Below are positions 35,560 through 44,068 of a stretch of DNA of 64,000 nucleotides, in pieces. Source of the stretch: Butyricimonas sp. Marseille-P3923 (GTDB taxonomy: Bacteria > Bacteroidota > Bacteroidia > Bacteroidales > Marinifilaceae). Position 1 is the stretch's first letter. Every line of letters starts with the position of its first letter. The stretch is from NCBI RefSeq assembly GCF_900184685.1, contig NZ_FXXL01000005.1, forward strand, positions 372,001 through 436,000. The letters are read 5' to 3'. The notes under the pieces were generated by a model that saw only the letters and a list, made by a program, of their open reading frames with translations, searched no databases and had not been told where the DNA came from. Position numbers and translations under genes: made by a program.

Positions 35560-36315
35560 TCATTCATACTCTGTTGTTGCCGGATCCGGTAACTTGTAAT
35601 GATCATCTCCGGATTGGATATAATACTCGTACATGGGAGTATAAACATGTTGTTTAAAGAAACCCAGATAAACATAGGTCGTCAACAGGTACTCGAATCG
35701 ATCATGCGCCGTGTTATCCAGATACTCGCCCCATTTGGAAACGATATCATCATAAAGCACGGGGAGTGATTCTTTCGTGGCATGGAAATATTTGATAAAC
35801 AGAATCAATTTATCCTGATTATATGTTCCTAAACGATCAGGACGCCACCATTCCGGCTGCTCTAAACTGATATCCCCAAAAAACACGACACATCTCGTCC
35901 TGTTCGTCGGTATATAATCGTCATTCGCTTCCAAATTCAAGTAGAGCTTGTACTGGATGTCTTTCACTAGATTGTCTCTCTTGAAATCCAATTTAATAGC
36001 AGCCGTCACCGAATCTTTCATGAAAACTTGAATCTCGTCCATATCATAATGGACACCCAGTTTAGCAGTCGAATTACGGATATCAGCACTTACTTTGAAC
36101 TCCACGTCTTGGTCAAAATTCGCCAACCCAATCAAACTAATCGGGACTTCGAGATCGACATCTTTATCTTCTCTTGGTCCATACTGGAAAAAGAAGGAAT
36201 CCCTATCGAAATAAATCTTATTTGTCAACGACGTGTTATATAATTGATAGTCATCATCCGTGCACGAAAATAATGCCCCGAATAACAATATGGCAATAAT
36301 ATATATCTTTTTCAT
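35560..36315 (-). CDS. DUF4843-domain lipoprotein of the SusC/D operon
   Basis: About 251 residues; the ATG at 36315 opens a clean lipoprotein signal (MKKIYIIAILLFGALFSC), 11 bases after the susD stop. An in-frame ATG at 36342 overlaps susD and is less likely. The DUF4843 pattern is visible in NKIYFDRDSFFFQYG, VDLEVPISLIGLANFDQDVEFKVSADIRNSTAKLGVHYDMDEIQVFMKDSVTAAIKLDFKRDNLVKDIQYKLYLNLEANDDYIP. The second half ends in a helical part (RFEYLLTTYVYLGFFKQHVYTPMYEYYIQ). It is thought to be a surface partner of SusD; the ligand is not known. Confidence 0.85.
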   Translation of the reverse strand: MKKIYIIAILLFGALFSCTDDDYQLYNTSLTNKIYFDRDSFFFQYGPREDKDVDLEVPISLIGLANFDQDVEFKVSADIRNSTAKLGVHYDMDEIQVFMKDSVTAAIKLDFKRDNLVKDIQYKLYLNLEANDDYIPTNRTRCVVFFGDISLEQPEWWRPDRLGTYNQDKLILFIKYFHATKESLPVLYDDIVSKWGEYLDNTAHDRFEYLLTTYVYLGFFKQHVYTPMYEYYIQSGDDHYKLPDPATTEYE

Positions 36316-36325
36316 AACATTCAAA

Positions 36326-37762
36326 TTAATCTCTGTATTCATATTCACTATCAGGCACGGGGAACACGTAAATATCCTTTGAAGGTTGGAAAGTCTGGTC
36401 AGTAATCGCCTCATATATAGACATATTATAATGTTTCAATATCTGGAACCACTGTCCCTCACAAACCAATTCTTTCCGCCTGTCATTATTGATATTCATA
36501 CGAGTCACAACGACCATCCCATCCCCCTTGTTAAAACCATTTAAACCACGGGCACGCACGACCTTATCCAAATAGGTGGCAGCTGTTTCCATGTCGGACT
36601 GCAATAAATAGTATTCAGCCACGATATAGTACAATTCCGGCAAACGAATCATATTAATACCGCTCAATTTCGTCACGGGACGCGTATTCAGACGCACCTT
36701 GAAACGATCGACCACTTTCATACACCGCAATCCCTCGGCACCATGATCGGACAAGGTCTGAAACCATTTATCCAAGCGATAATCGAACCCGTCCTGATCT
36801 ATTTCATAAATATCACGATAATCCGGTTTGGGATCATAAGAAAGATTTCCTCCGCTAGAGTAAAGAACATCACGGGTAAAATTCGGAAATTCTTCTGAAT
36901 ACAATCCCCAAATTGTTTCCTTATCGGAAATCACTCCATTCATAATATCCTCGACATCAGTCTTCGCCTCCATAGAGAAATAGGGAGCTTCTATTACCTT
37001 CATGGCATAATTTTTAGCCGTTTCCAGATCTCCTTTCTCCCAATACACTCGTGCCAAGAGTGCTTGCACCGCATACAGATTCATGTGAATCACCCGGTCT
37101 TTCACGAATCCTCCGGCATTCTCATCCGTCCGGTCAAAATATTCGCCATGTTCCGCTAATAATCTCTCCGCCTCCTTAAAGTCCCGGATAATCTTATTGT
37201 ACGATTCACTGATCGGGTCAAACGGGGTAACCTGATAAGAATATTTCTCCCGGTACGGAATACCCGTCGCGTTCGGGTTCTGGATAATACTCTCCGAGAA
37301 CAAGCGCAACAATTCGAAATGCATGAAAGCTCTCAATCCCAAGCCTTCAGCCTTATACACGTTATACAAGGCAAATTCGGAAGGATCACGTTCCGCCAAA
37401 TTCTCCAGCATGTTATTCACGTAAGAAATCCCCCTGTACATTGATATCCATATCGTATCAATTTCGGGACGCACCTCCATGTGTTTATAATTATACAATC
37501 GTAACTCGTTTGACCAGTGTTTATCCCATCTGCCTGAAAAATACTGCCCCACGACATCCACCAACCCGTAAGTCATATTCTTCCCGTACAACGGCTCTCT
37601 CGCCAGAAAAGAATAAACACCGTAAATAGCTTCCTCGAAACCTTCGGCGGTTTCAAACAGTTTGTTATTCACAATCTCTCCCGTCGGCTTGACATCCAAG
37701 AAATCATCACAGGAAAAGCAAGCGATCAACAGGATAAACAATATATATTTCAATCTTTTCAT
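36326..37762 (-). CDS. RagB/SusD-family nutrient-binding lipoprotein (locus 1)
   Basis: About 478 residues, lipobox CFSC then DDFLDVKPTGEIVNNKLFETAEGFEEAIYGVYSFL, the standard SusD opening. The helical TPR-like core follows: YNVYKAEGLGLRAFMHFELLRLF and NLYAVQALLARVYWEKGDLETAKNYAMKVIEAP. The conserved late block is MIRLPELYYIVAEYYLLQSDMETAATYLDKVVRARGLNG and NDRRKELVCEGQWFQILKHYN. SusD closes over the SusC barrel and holds the substrate. It lies 12 bases from susC. The substrate is unknown; the lack of glycosidases in this operon and the presence of a TlpA and an amidohydrolase downstream fit peptides better than polysaccharide, as an inference. Confidence 0.9.
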   Translation of the reverse strand: MKRLKYILFILLIACFSCDDFLDVKPTGEIVNNKLFETAEGFEEAIYGVYSFLAREPLYGKNMTYGLVDVVGQYFSGRWDKHWSNELRLYNYKHMEVRPEIDTIWISMYRGISYVNNMLENLAERDPSEFALYNVYKAEGLGLRAFMHFELLRLFSESIIQNPNATGIPYREKYSYQVTPFDPISESYNKIIRDFKEAERLLAEHGEYFDRTDENAGGFVKDRVIHMNLYAVQALLARVYWEKGDLETAKNYAMKVIEAPYFSMEAKTDVEDIMNGVISDKETIWGLYSEEFPNFTRDVLYSSGGNLSYDPKPDYRDIYEIDQDGFDYRLDKWFQTLSDHGAEGLRCMKVVDRFKVRLNTRPVTKLSGINMIRLPELYYIVAEYYLLQSDMETAATYLDKVVRARGLNGFNKGDGMVVVTRMNINNDRRKELVCEGQWFQILKHYNMSIYEAITDQTFQPSKDIYVFPVPDSEYEYRD

Positions 37763-37773
37763 AACCATATTTA

Positions 37774-40700
37774 TTAGAAAGTCGGACTAATTGAAAAAGT
37801 AAATCCGCGACTGAACGGATATGATGTTCCCCGCTCGAATTTAACTGTCGACATACGGAAAGGATCTTTCATCCCGGCGCTCAATCTTAAACGCTTAAAA
37901 CCTATCTTTTTCAACAAGTTTTGATTAAATTCATAAGAAAGTTCTATACTTCTGCATATTACGTTGTTATCATCCTCCACGAACCGACTGGTATGATAAC
38001 TGGTGCGCGAATCAGCATTTGCAATGTCCAGATAAGGCGGAACATCGTTCACATTTTTCCAACGTTCTTCAAATGCCCGTCGGTCTACATTATGCCGGGG
38101 ATTCACGTTCTCTACATTATCGGCACGGGTAGTGTTGTAAATCTGCCCCCCGAAATTGTACTCGAAAGAAAGATTAATCTGCCATCCCCGGTAAGACAAC
38201 ATAGGGAAAAAGGCCCCTTTCAACCATGCATTCTCGTCACCCACGACCACCTTATCATTCGGATCATATTCCAATGTCCATGCCCCATTCCGTTTGATAA
38301 ATACTTCTTCTCCGGTAGCCGGATTAATTCCCGCGGAACGAACGGCATAAATAGCGGTAGTGGATTCACCTTCTTTATACAATACCTTCGGTGATGAAGA
38401 ACCATCTGCGTTTGCCTCCTCGTTGTACTTGGCCAAACTATTACTGATACCCAAAATCTCGTTCTTGTTATGGTCACCGTTTACTTTTATACTAAAACGC
38501 CAATCTTTGGTCGAGAGTAACAAGGCCGTCACGTCAAACTCGAATCCGACATTGCGCATCTGCCCGAGGTTATTCCGCACGGTACTCTCTCCCACGGAAG
38601 GCGGTACAGACATATCTATCAGTACATCATCCGTCGTCTTCCTGTAATAATCAAAAGTTAAATTAATACGTCCATCCCAAAAATCGGCAGTCAACCCGAT
38701 ATTGTGCGCTTTCGTCAAATCCCATTTCAAATCCCTATTACCCATCGTTTTGGGTATAGCACCAATACCGTGCAGATAAAAATTATCCCCATTATAAAAA
38801 TAAGTTGTCACGGCTTGATAAGGTGCAAAACTCACGTTTCCGGTTACACCGTAAGAATAACGTAAACGGAAAGTATTCACCCATCCGAAACGAGTTGCAA
38901 ATTCCTCGTTATGAATGTTCCAACCTGCCCCCACTGACCAGAAAGGAGCAAATCTATTCTCATCTCCAAACTTCGAAGAACCGGAACGACGGAATGACCC
39001 ATCCACGAAATAACGGTTTTTGAGAATAAAGTTAGCATTCACGAACGGACCTATTTTAGTACTGACATCTTCGGAACCATCAGGTCTAGTCCCCGTACCG
39101 AATCCGGCTGCAAAATTAGGAGCATGCAAGGACGATTTATAAAAACCATAAGCCGTGTACCCGTCTCTTGTAGTTGTTTCTTTCATAATATCAGCCCCCG
39201 CATGAAGCGTCAGAAGTAAATCTTCCCCGAAATTTTGGGCGTAATTCGCGATAATCTTCCCCTCGTATTTCAAATACCTTTCATTTACAATTTCCAATGT
39301 TCCCTGCTCCGAACGGTTAGAAACACCGTTAAACACGTTTGACTCCGGAGAATAGAACACTTCCGTCCGATCCTTGGAAGTCACGATAGACCCGCTTCCA
39401 TTGATAAAAAGACCGGGCAAAACATCCCAACGGAAAGATAAAGTATTCGTGAACGAACGACTATTTCCCTCGTCATAATTCCCGCATTCAGCCTCATACA
39501 ACGGATTCGCCATTTCCCATGAACCTGTTTTATTCAAACGCCCGTATTCATCGTACGGCGCATCATAAGGATTCATTCTCACGTAATCTGAGAATTTCCC
39601 GTAAGGACTTTCTTTCCATTTCAAATCGGAGAAACTGGATTGGAAAGATACCGTCAATTTATTGTCCACGTGATAAGAGAGGAACATTGTCAAGCCTATC
39701 GTGTTACGGTAGTCTTTCTTCATGACACCCTTCACGTTTCTCACGTTCGCGTTTACCCGGTACGTCATACCATTACCCCGACCGCTCACACCGATAGAAT
39801 TGTTTATCGTGAAACCGGAACGCAAAGGCTTGGACATCCAATCCGTATCCAATCCCTTGGATATTAATATCTTCTTCCGGTTATATTCTTCAAAATCATT
39901 CAACAACTCGAAATTATACAATCCGGCCAAACGCTCGAATTCCAATTTATCCTTGGCATCCAGATAATCGTAAGATTTCAAATCGGGTACCTCCAGCGCC
40001 CCGTCCAAATTATAAGACAAACGCAACCGGTCATTCAACACTCTCTTCCTCTCGATCACGATAACTCCATTGGAGGCTTTCTCTCCATAAAGAGCGGTGG
40101 CAGAAGCATCCTTCAACACATCGACACGTTCGATATCATTGATATCAAGGTCATACAAATCACGCATCGTGATTTCCACTCCATCCAGAATAATTACCGG
40201 CTGATTGGCACTCTGGTCAGCTTCCGTGGATAAAGACGAAGTACCCCGGATAACAATCTCCGGCATCCGGTTCGGGTTCGACCCGAAAGCATTGTTTTCC
40301 ACCATTCGCATACCCGGGGTCAACATCGAAATCGCACTCACGAGATTCGTGTTCGACACAGCCTTGAGTTCTTCCACCGTCATCGTCTTCACGGAACCCG
40401 TGAAACTATCCTTCTTTTTCGTGAAAAATCCGGTCACGACAACATCCTCCAATGCCTTACTGTCGGACTTCATAACAACATTGTATTCCGTTTTCTTCTT
40501 CGAGATGTTCAACTCGTAGGTCTGCATCCCCACGTACGAGAATACCAGTTTCGTGGTATCGGATTCGGGAACCTCCAAGGCAAATTTACCATCGACATCG
40601 GTAGCCGTACCGATAGTTGTCCACTTGATTACCACGGTAACACCGGGTAGCGTCAATCCCTCCTCGTCCGTCACGGTCCCTTTAATCTTAATCCCCTTCG

Positions 40701-41061
40701 GCTTCTCGTCCTTAACGGGAATCGCGGCATAATAAATCACCACGTGATCACTCGTGATGTCATAACGCAAGGGCTTACCTGCAAGGGCGATATCTAATAT
40801 CTCCTCCACAGACTTGTCATGTACTTTTCCATTTACAGTGTACTTCTGGACATCTTCATGATTAAACACGAACTTTAAATTAGTCTTCTTCTGAAGCTGT
40901 TCAAAAAACTGAACCATGTTCATGTTCTCGAACACAAAATCAATTCGCTCCTGTTGCGACCAAACTTTCGCATTCAAACTGGAGAAGCCCAAAATCAACA
41001 CTAGGAATACCAGCTTGATTTTAATCATAATCCAGATTAGGTTTCTACATAAAAATTTCAT
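37774..41061 (-). CDS. SusC/RagA TonB-linked outer membrane transporter (locus 1)
   Basis: About 1095 residues from the ATG at 41061. After a signal peptide (MKFLCRNLIWIMIKIKLVFLVLILGFSSLNAKVWSQ) comes an STN domain (RIDFVFENMNMVQFFEQLQKKTNLKFVFNHEDVQKYTVNGKVHDKSVEEIL). A CarboxypepD_reg-like domain follows (IKIKGTVTDEEGLTLPGVTVVIKWTTIGTATDVDGKF; the usual Gly after VIK is Trp), then a TonB-box-like DVVVTGF and the plug (LKDASATALYGEKASNGVIVIERK). The remainder is a beta-barrel ending in GFTFSISPTF. The STN domain contacts the FecR anti-sigma factor encoded upstream, so this is a signalling transporter. It is the first gene after the fecR hairpin. Confidence 0.92.
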   Translation of the reverse strand: MKFLCRNLIWIMIKIKLVFLVLILGFSSLNAKVWSQQERIDFVFENMNMVQFFEQLQKKTNLKFVFNHEDVQKYTVNGKVHDKSVEEILDIALAGKPLRYDITSDHVVIYYAAIPVKDEKPKGIKIKGTVTDEEGLTLPGVTVVIKWTTIGTATDVDGKFALEVPESDTTKLVFSYVGMQTYELNISKKKTEYNVVMKSDSKALEDVVVTGFFTKKKDSFTGSVKTMTVEELKAVSNTNLVSAISMLTPGMRMVENNAFGSNPNRMPEIVIRGTSSLSTEADQSANQPVIILDGVEITMRDLYDLDINDIERVDVLKDASATALYGEKASNGVIVIERKRVLNDRLRLSYNLDGALEVPDLKSYDYLDAKDKLEFERLAGLYNFELLNDFEEYNRKKILISKGLDTDWMSKPLRSGFTINNSIGVSGRGNGMTYRVNANVRNVKGVMKKDYRNTIGLTMFLSYHVDNKLTVSFQSSFSDLKWKESPYGKFSDYVRMNPYDAPYDEYGRLNKTGSWEMANPLYEAECGNYDEGNSRSFTNTLSFRWDVLPGLFINGSGSIVTSKDRTEVFYSPESNVFNGVSNRSEQGTLEIVNERYLKYEGKIIANYAQNFGEDLLLTLHAGADIMKETTTRDGYTAYGFYKSSLHAPNFAAGFGTGTRPDGSEDVSTKIGPFVNANFILKNRYFVDGSFRRSGSSKFGDENRFAPFWSVGAGWNIHNEEFATRFGWVNTFRLRYSYGVTGNVSFAPYQAVTTYFYNGDNFYLHGIGAIPKTMGNRDLKWDLTKAHNIGLTADFWDGRINLTFDYYRKTTDDVLIDMSVPPSVGESTVRNNLGQMRNVGFEFDVTALLLSTKDWRFSIKVNGDHNKNEILGISNSLAKYNEEANADGSSSPKVLYKEGESTTAIYAVRSAGINPATGEEVFIKRNGAWTLEYDPNDKVVVGDENAWLKGAFFPMLSYRGWQINLSFEYNFGGQIYNTTRADNVENVNPRHNVDRRAFEERWKNVNDVPPYLDIANADSRTSYHTSRFVEDDNNVICRSIELSYEFNQNLLKKIGFKRLRLSAGMKDPFRMSTVKFERGTSYPFSRGFTFSISPTF

Positions 41062-41115
41062 AACTTTGTTTTTCAAGTTTAACATTAAAATTCCTTTGGC
41101 GAGGAGTTTTATATA

Positions 41116-41144
41116 CATGAGGCATACGGCAAATATGCCTCATG
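41116..41144 (-). terminator. Hairpin between fecR and susC, locus 1
   Basis: Perfect 11-bp stem CATGAGGCATA / TATGCCTCATG with a 7-base loop. It lies 9 bases past the fecR stop and 55 bases before susC. No T run follows, so it may be a partial terminator or an RNA-stability element. Confidence 0.7.
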
Positions 41145-41152
41145 TTTTATTT

Positions 41153-42295
41153 TTAATTTCTACTATTGTCTTTTACGGTAAGCATTCTTCCTTTTAAATT
41201 CAAACTTATCTTTTTCGTTTTTTCAAGAATAGCGATGACTTCGCTTATCGAGGAACTCCGCTTAAACCACGCGGAGAAATGGTAATCTTTCACTTGCTGA
41301 TTCATGTAGAACACATCAACATCATACCAGCGGGCAAGCTCATCCAGAATATTTTCCAAACGGCATTGCGAGAACGAGAAGTTCCCGTCCCTCCACGCTA
41401 TCTGGCTCTCCACATCCACTTTCCGCACCTCCACTTGCCCGTCTTTTAATATGGCTTGTTGTCCCGGAACCAACTTGTTCACTGTCTTACCTCTTTCAAT
41501 TTGCACGCAACCTTCCACCAAAGTCGTGGCTGTCCCTTCGTTGGAATAACTCCGGGCGTTAAATTGAGTCCCCGTCACCCGGATATTATACTCCCTCATC
41601 CTCACGACAAAAGGCTTCCCGCCATCTTTCGCGACCTCGAAATATGCCTCCCCCCGCAACTCGACCTGACGCGTATCACCGGAAAACCTCACCGGATAAC
41701 GGATATAGCTATCGGAATTCAACCAGACAATGGTTCCGTCCGACAGAGCTAATTTATACTCTCCGCCCCGGGGAACCGTTACCGCGTTATAAACGACGCC
41801 CGCCGGAACAGAATCCTGCACTTGATTATATACCAACGCCTTTTCCTCCGAATGGGAAATAACGGTACCTTTTTCTTTCAGTTGAGGCAACGTGTCCGTC
41901 AACACAATTTGTTCTCCCGTGGACAACGTTAAGGTCGCCATTTTCTTCCCGGGAAGTACCACGGAATGAGTGTAAGTTATTTTTTCATCTTGCTTTTCAC
42001 GTGAAAGAAGCGCCAAAGCCACCCCCAGAACCGACACGAACATTGCCGCGTATCCCGCCACACGATAAACCAAAGTTCTTCTTCTAGCGGGACGCACCTT
42101 ACGCCATGCTTTCTCCTTGTTTACCTTTTTCGCCACCAATGAAGCTAAAATCCCGGAGCGAATCTTACGCAAGTCTTCAAAATACTCCTGATGTTCCTCA
42201 TCCTGACACCACGCTTCAAAGCACGCCCCCTCTTCTTGGGACAAACTCTCTCCCGAGAGCTTTTTCATGATTATATCTTCTATTTCTTCCTGCAT
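41153..42295 (-). CDS. FecR-family anti-sigma factor (locus 1)
   Basis: About 380 residues. The cytoplasmic N-terminus binds sigma (EDIIMKKLSGESLSQEEGACFEAWCQDEEHQEYFEDL). One membrane helix (TLVYRVAGYAAMFVSVLGVALALL, about 80-100) follows. The periplasmic FecR domain has TVPRGGEYKLALSDGTIVWLNSDSYIRYPVRFSGDTRQVELRGEAYFEVAKDGGKPFVVR and VTGTQFNARSYSN. The C-terminal DUF4974 has WRDGNFSFSQCRLENILDELARWYDVDVFYMN. It should receive the signal from the SusC STN domain and release the sigma factor. The ATG at 42295 is chosen; 42313 is also in frame. Confidence 0.9.
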   Translation of the reverse strand: MQEEIEDIIMKKLSGESLSQEEGACFEAWCQDEEHQEYFEDLRKIRSGILASLVAKKVNKEKAWRKVRPARRRTLVYRVAGYAAMFVSVLGVALALLSREKQDEKITYTHSVVLPGKKMATLTLSTGEQIVLTDTLPQLKEKGTVISHSEEKALVYNQVQDSVPAGVVYNAVTVPRGGEYKLALSDGTIVWLNSDSYIRYPVRFSGDTRQVELRGEAYFEVAKDGGKPFVVRMREYNIRVTGTQFNARSYSNEGTATTLVEGCVQIERGKTVNKLVPGQQAILKDGQVEVRKVDVESQIAWRDGNFSFSQCRLENILDELARWYDVDVFYMNQQVKDYHFSAWFKRSSSISEVIAILEKTKKISLNLKGRMLTVKDNSRN

Positions 42296-42367
42296 TGTTA
42301 TGGTTATTTTCATACTAAAGACAGGTAAGAATTTAAAACGAGTGGTTCAAAAATGAAAAAAAATCAC

Positions 42368-42949
42368 CTATTCCTTATTTTTTTCTTTTTGCCGATATAA
42401 CGCGATAAAAAGAACAGAGTAGGAAATACTCTTCCGTGCCTCTTCCCTCAGAAAAGAATATGCCTTTTTTATATGATCCTTCACCGTGTTCAACGATATC
42501 CCTAACTCCCCCGCTATTTCCGCATAAGACTTGGAATCGAGCACACTCATCTCCAGCACCCTTCGTCTTTTTTCCGGTAACTTCTCCAACAAACGACTCA
42601 CCTCCTCGATCAGAACTTCCGGACTTTCATCCGTTTCCGACATCTCCGACATCAAACAATGTTGCCTGTATTTATCCACAACCTGCTGGTGTTCCAAATG
42701 ATTCAGACATCTATTCTTTACACTGAATGACAAATATCCCTGAATATTCTCAATCCCCCTCAGTTCCTCACGCTTCTCCCACAACCGCACGAAAACCTCC
42801 TGCACGACATCTTCCGCCACGTCCGGATCATTCGTATAATAAACGGCTTGTTGCACCATTCCCACGTACGAAGAATCGAACAGACATTTGAATATCTTCT
42901 CGTCACCATCTATCAAGCGACCCATATCGATCGGAACAGCCTGCATCAT
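42368..42949 (-). CDS. ECF-type RNA polymerase sigma-70 factor (locus 1)
   Basis: 193 residues with region 2 (YVGMVQQAVYYTNDPDVAEDVVQEVFVRLWEKREEL) and region 4 (LEKLPEKRRRVLEMSVLDSKSYAEIAGELGISLNTVKDHIKKAYSFL). It belongs to the Bacteroidetes FecI-like expansion and should direct transcription of the SusC operon when released by FecR. An open frame extends to 43057, but the promoter -7 element lies at 43025-43032, leaving the ATG at 42949 (or 42946) as start. It has a 72-base gap to fecR. Confidence 0.9.
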   Translation of the reverse strand: MMQAVPIDMGRLIDGDEKIFKCLFDSSYVGMVQQAVYYTNDPDVAEDVVQEVFVRLWEKREELRGIENIQGYLSFSVKNRCLNHLEHQQVVDKYRQHCLMSEMSETDESPEVLIEEVSRLLEKLPEKRRRVLEMSVLDSKSYAEIAGELGISLNTVKDHIKKAYSFLREEARKSISYSVLFIALYRQKEKNKE

Positions 42950-43024
42950 AGATCCATTTTTTACACGTTTTAATTCCCCACATCTTTTATATCCCAAGAC
43001 GACATAAAATACTCTCCGAATGCA

Positions 43025-43054
43025 CAAATATAAAGAATAATCTTTAAAGCCAAA
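43025..43054 (-). promoter_or_regulatory. Promoter of the locus-1 sigma/fecR genes
   Basis: On the minus strand TTTG (43054-43051) and TATATTTG (43032-43025), spacer 18 bases, fit the Bacteroidetes consensus, 76 bases before the sigma start. Confidence 0.65.
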
Positions 43055-43089
43055 CAATCACACAAATTATCGTAATGACAAAAATACAC

Positions 43090-43121
43090 CAAAGGAGGAA
43101 GCCAAGCGACCTCCTCCTTTG
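43090..43121 (-). terminator. Terminator at the end of locus 2
   Basis: A 9-bp stem CAAAGGAGG / CCTCCTTTG with a 14-base loop, followed on the minus strand by GTGTATTTTTG. It lies between the locus-2 operon end (43144) and the locus-1 promoter (43054). Confidence 0.7.
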
Positions 43122-43143
43122 TCCTAAAAACTATATAAATATT

Positions 43144-44046
43144 TCATTCTAAGTTGGAAATATCAAAACCATCACATTGCTTCATTGCTTCCTGCAATAT
43201 CCGGTATTTCTTTTTCATCAAGGGATATTTCTCCAATAACATATCCCGTTCTCCCGGAGTCACACGGAACACGAACTCCAACCACTGCGAAACATCGATA
43301 CTTTTATTGGGAGCTTGAATCCACCATCCTCCCAAAATCGGATCATCATCATAACTCGTGTTACCCGGATCGTACGAAATAAATCCCATCTCGTGCCAAT
43401 CCACATCATCCGGAGTATAAACCACATCCCAGTCCCAATCACTCTGCCCGTAAAACTTCTTACTCACCTCGTAAAAATCATCCGGAATAACAAAAACACC
43501 TTTAACAGCAGCCAAATAATCACTCCAGAACTTAGCATTCACTTCTCCTCGAATCTCCCGGATATCGTTATCCGTATAATTGTTCATTTCCGTACGAATC
43601 CCGGCAATAGCGACAAAATTGGTACTCGCGTAAGCATGATAAGAAGGTATTTGATCTTCCATCCCGAGGAAAAGAACCGAATCAGCCATAATAATAGAAT
43701 ACGGGAAATATTTCTTTTTAAAATTATCCGGATAAATATCAATAAAGACATCTTTCACCATATCCAACCCCTTTTGTAATAAAACAGCTTCTTGAACAGG
43801 CGCTACAATCTTGATATTATTACGTTTTTTAAAATTGTATCGATAATCCTCTACTTCCGGATCTTTAATGATAATCGTCCGGTAATCTTGATAAAACTGA
43901 TAGATATAATGTTGAACGGGATCGGATGGATCGTCTTCCAAGTTATACCAACTGTCTTCCACCTTGGCGTGAATATCATCTTCATTCGAACACGCGTAAA
44001 AGCCAAGCAACAACACGCATATAATCATTAATCTTATTCGTTCCAT
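43144..44046 (-). CDS. Lipoprotein resembling SusC/D-associated zinc metallopeptidases, active-site motif absent
   Basis: 300 residues; signal MERIRLMIICVLLLGFYAC (lipobox FYAC). The layout resembles the putative zinc-binding metallopeptidase (Mx1-type) lipoproteins often encoded after SusC/SusD: an opening with EDDPSDPVQHYIYQFYQDYRTIIIKD, MVKDVFIDIYPDNFKKKYFPYSIIMADSV, STNFVAIAGIRTEMN, and a terminal SQWLEFVFRVTPGERDMLLEKYPLMKKKYRILQEAMKQC. I find no HExxH. The corresponding position may be VNAKFWSDYL, so catalysis is doubtful and it may be a binding paralogue. Family assignment is tentative. It is third in the locus-2 operon, 23 bases after susD. Confidence 0.5.
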   Translation of the reverse strand: MERIRLMIICVLLLGFYACSNEDDIHAKVEDSWYNLEDDPSDPVQHYIYQFYQDYRTIIIKDPEVEDYRYNFKKRNNIKIVAPVQEAVLLQKGLDMVKDVFIDIYPDNFKKKYFPYSIIMADSVLFLGMEDQIPSYHAYASTNFVAIAGIRTEMNNYTDNDIREIRGEVNAKFWSDYLAAVKGVFVIPDDFYEVSKKFYGQSDWDWDVVYTPDDVDWHEMGFISYDPGNTSYDDDPILGGWWIQAPNKSIDVSQWLEFVFRVTPGERDMLLEKYPLMKKKYRILQEAMKQCDGFDISNLE

Positions 44047-44068
44047 AACTTCTTCTTTTTAAATTTAT

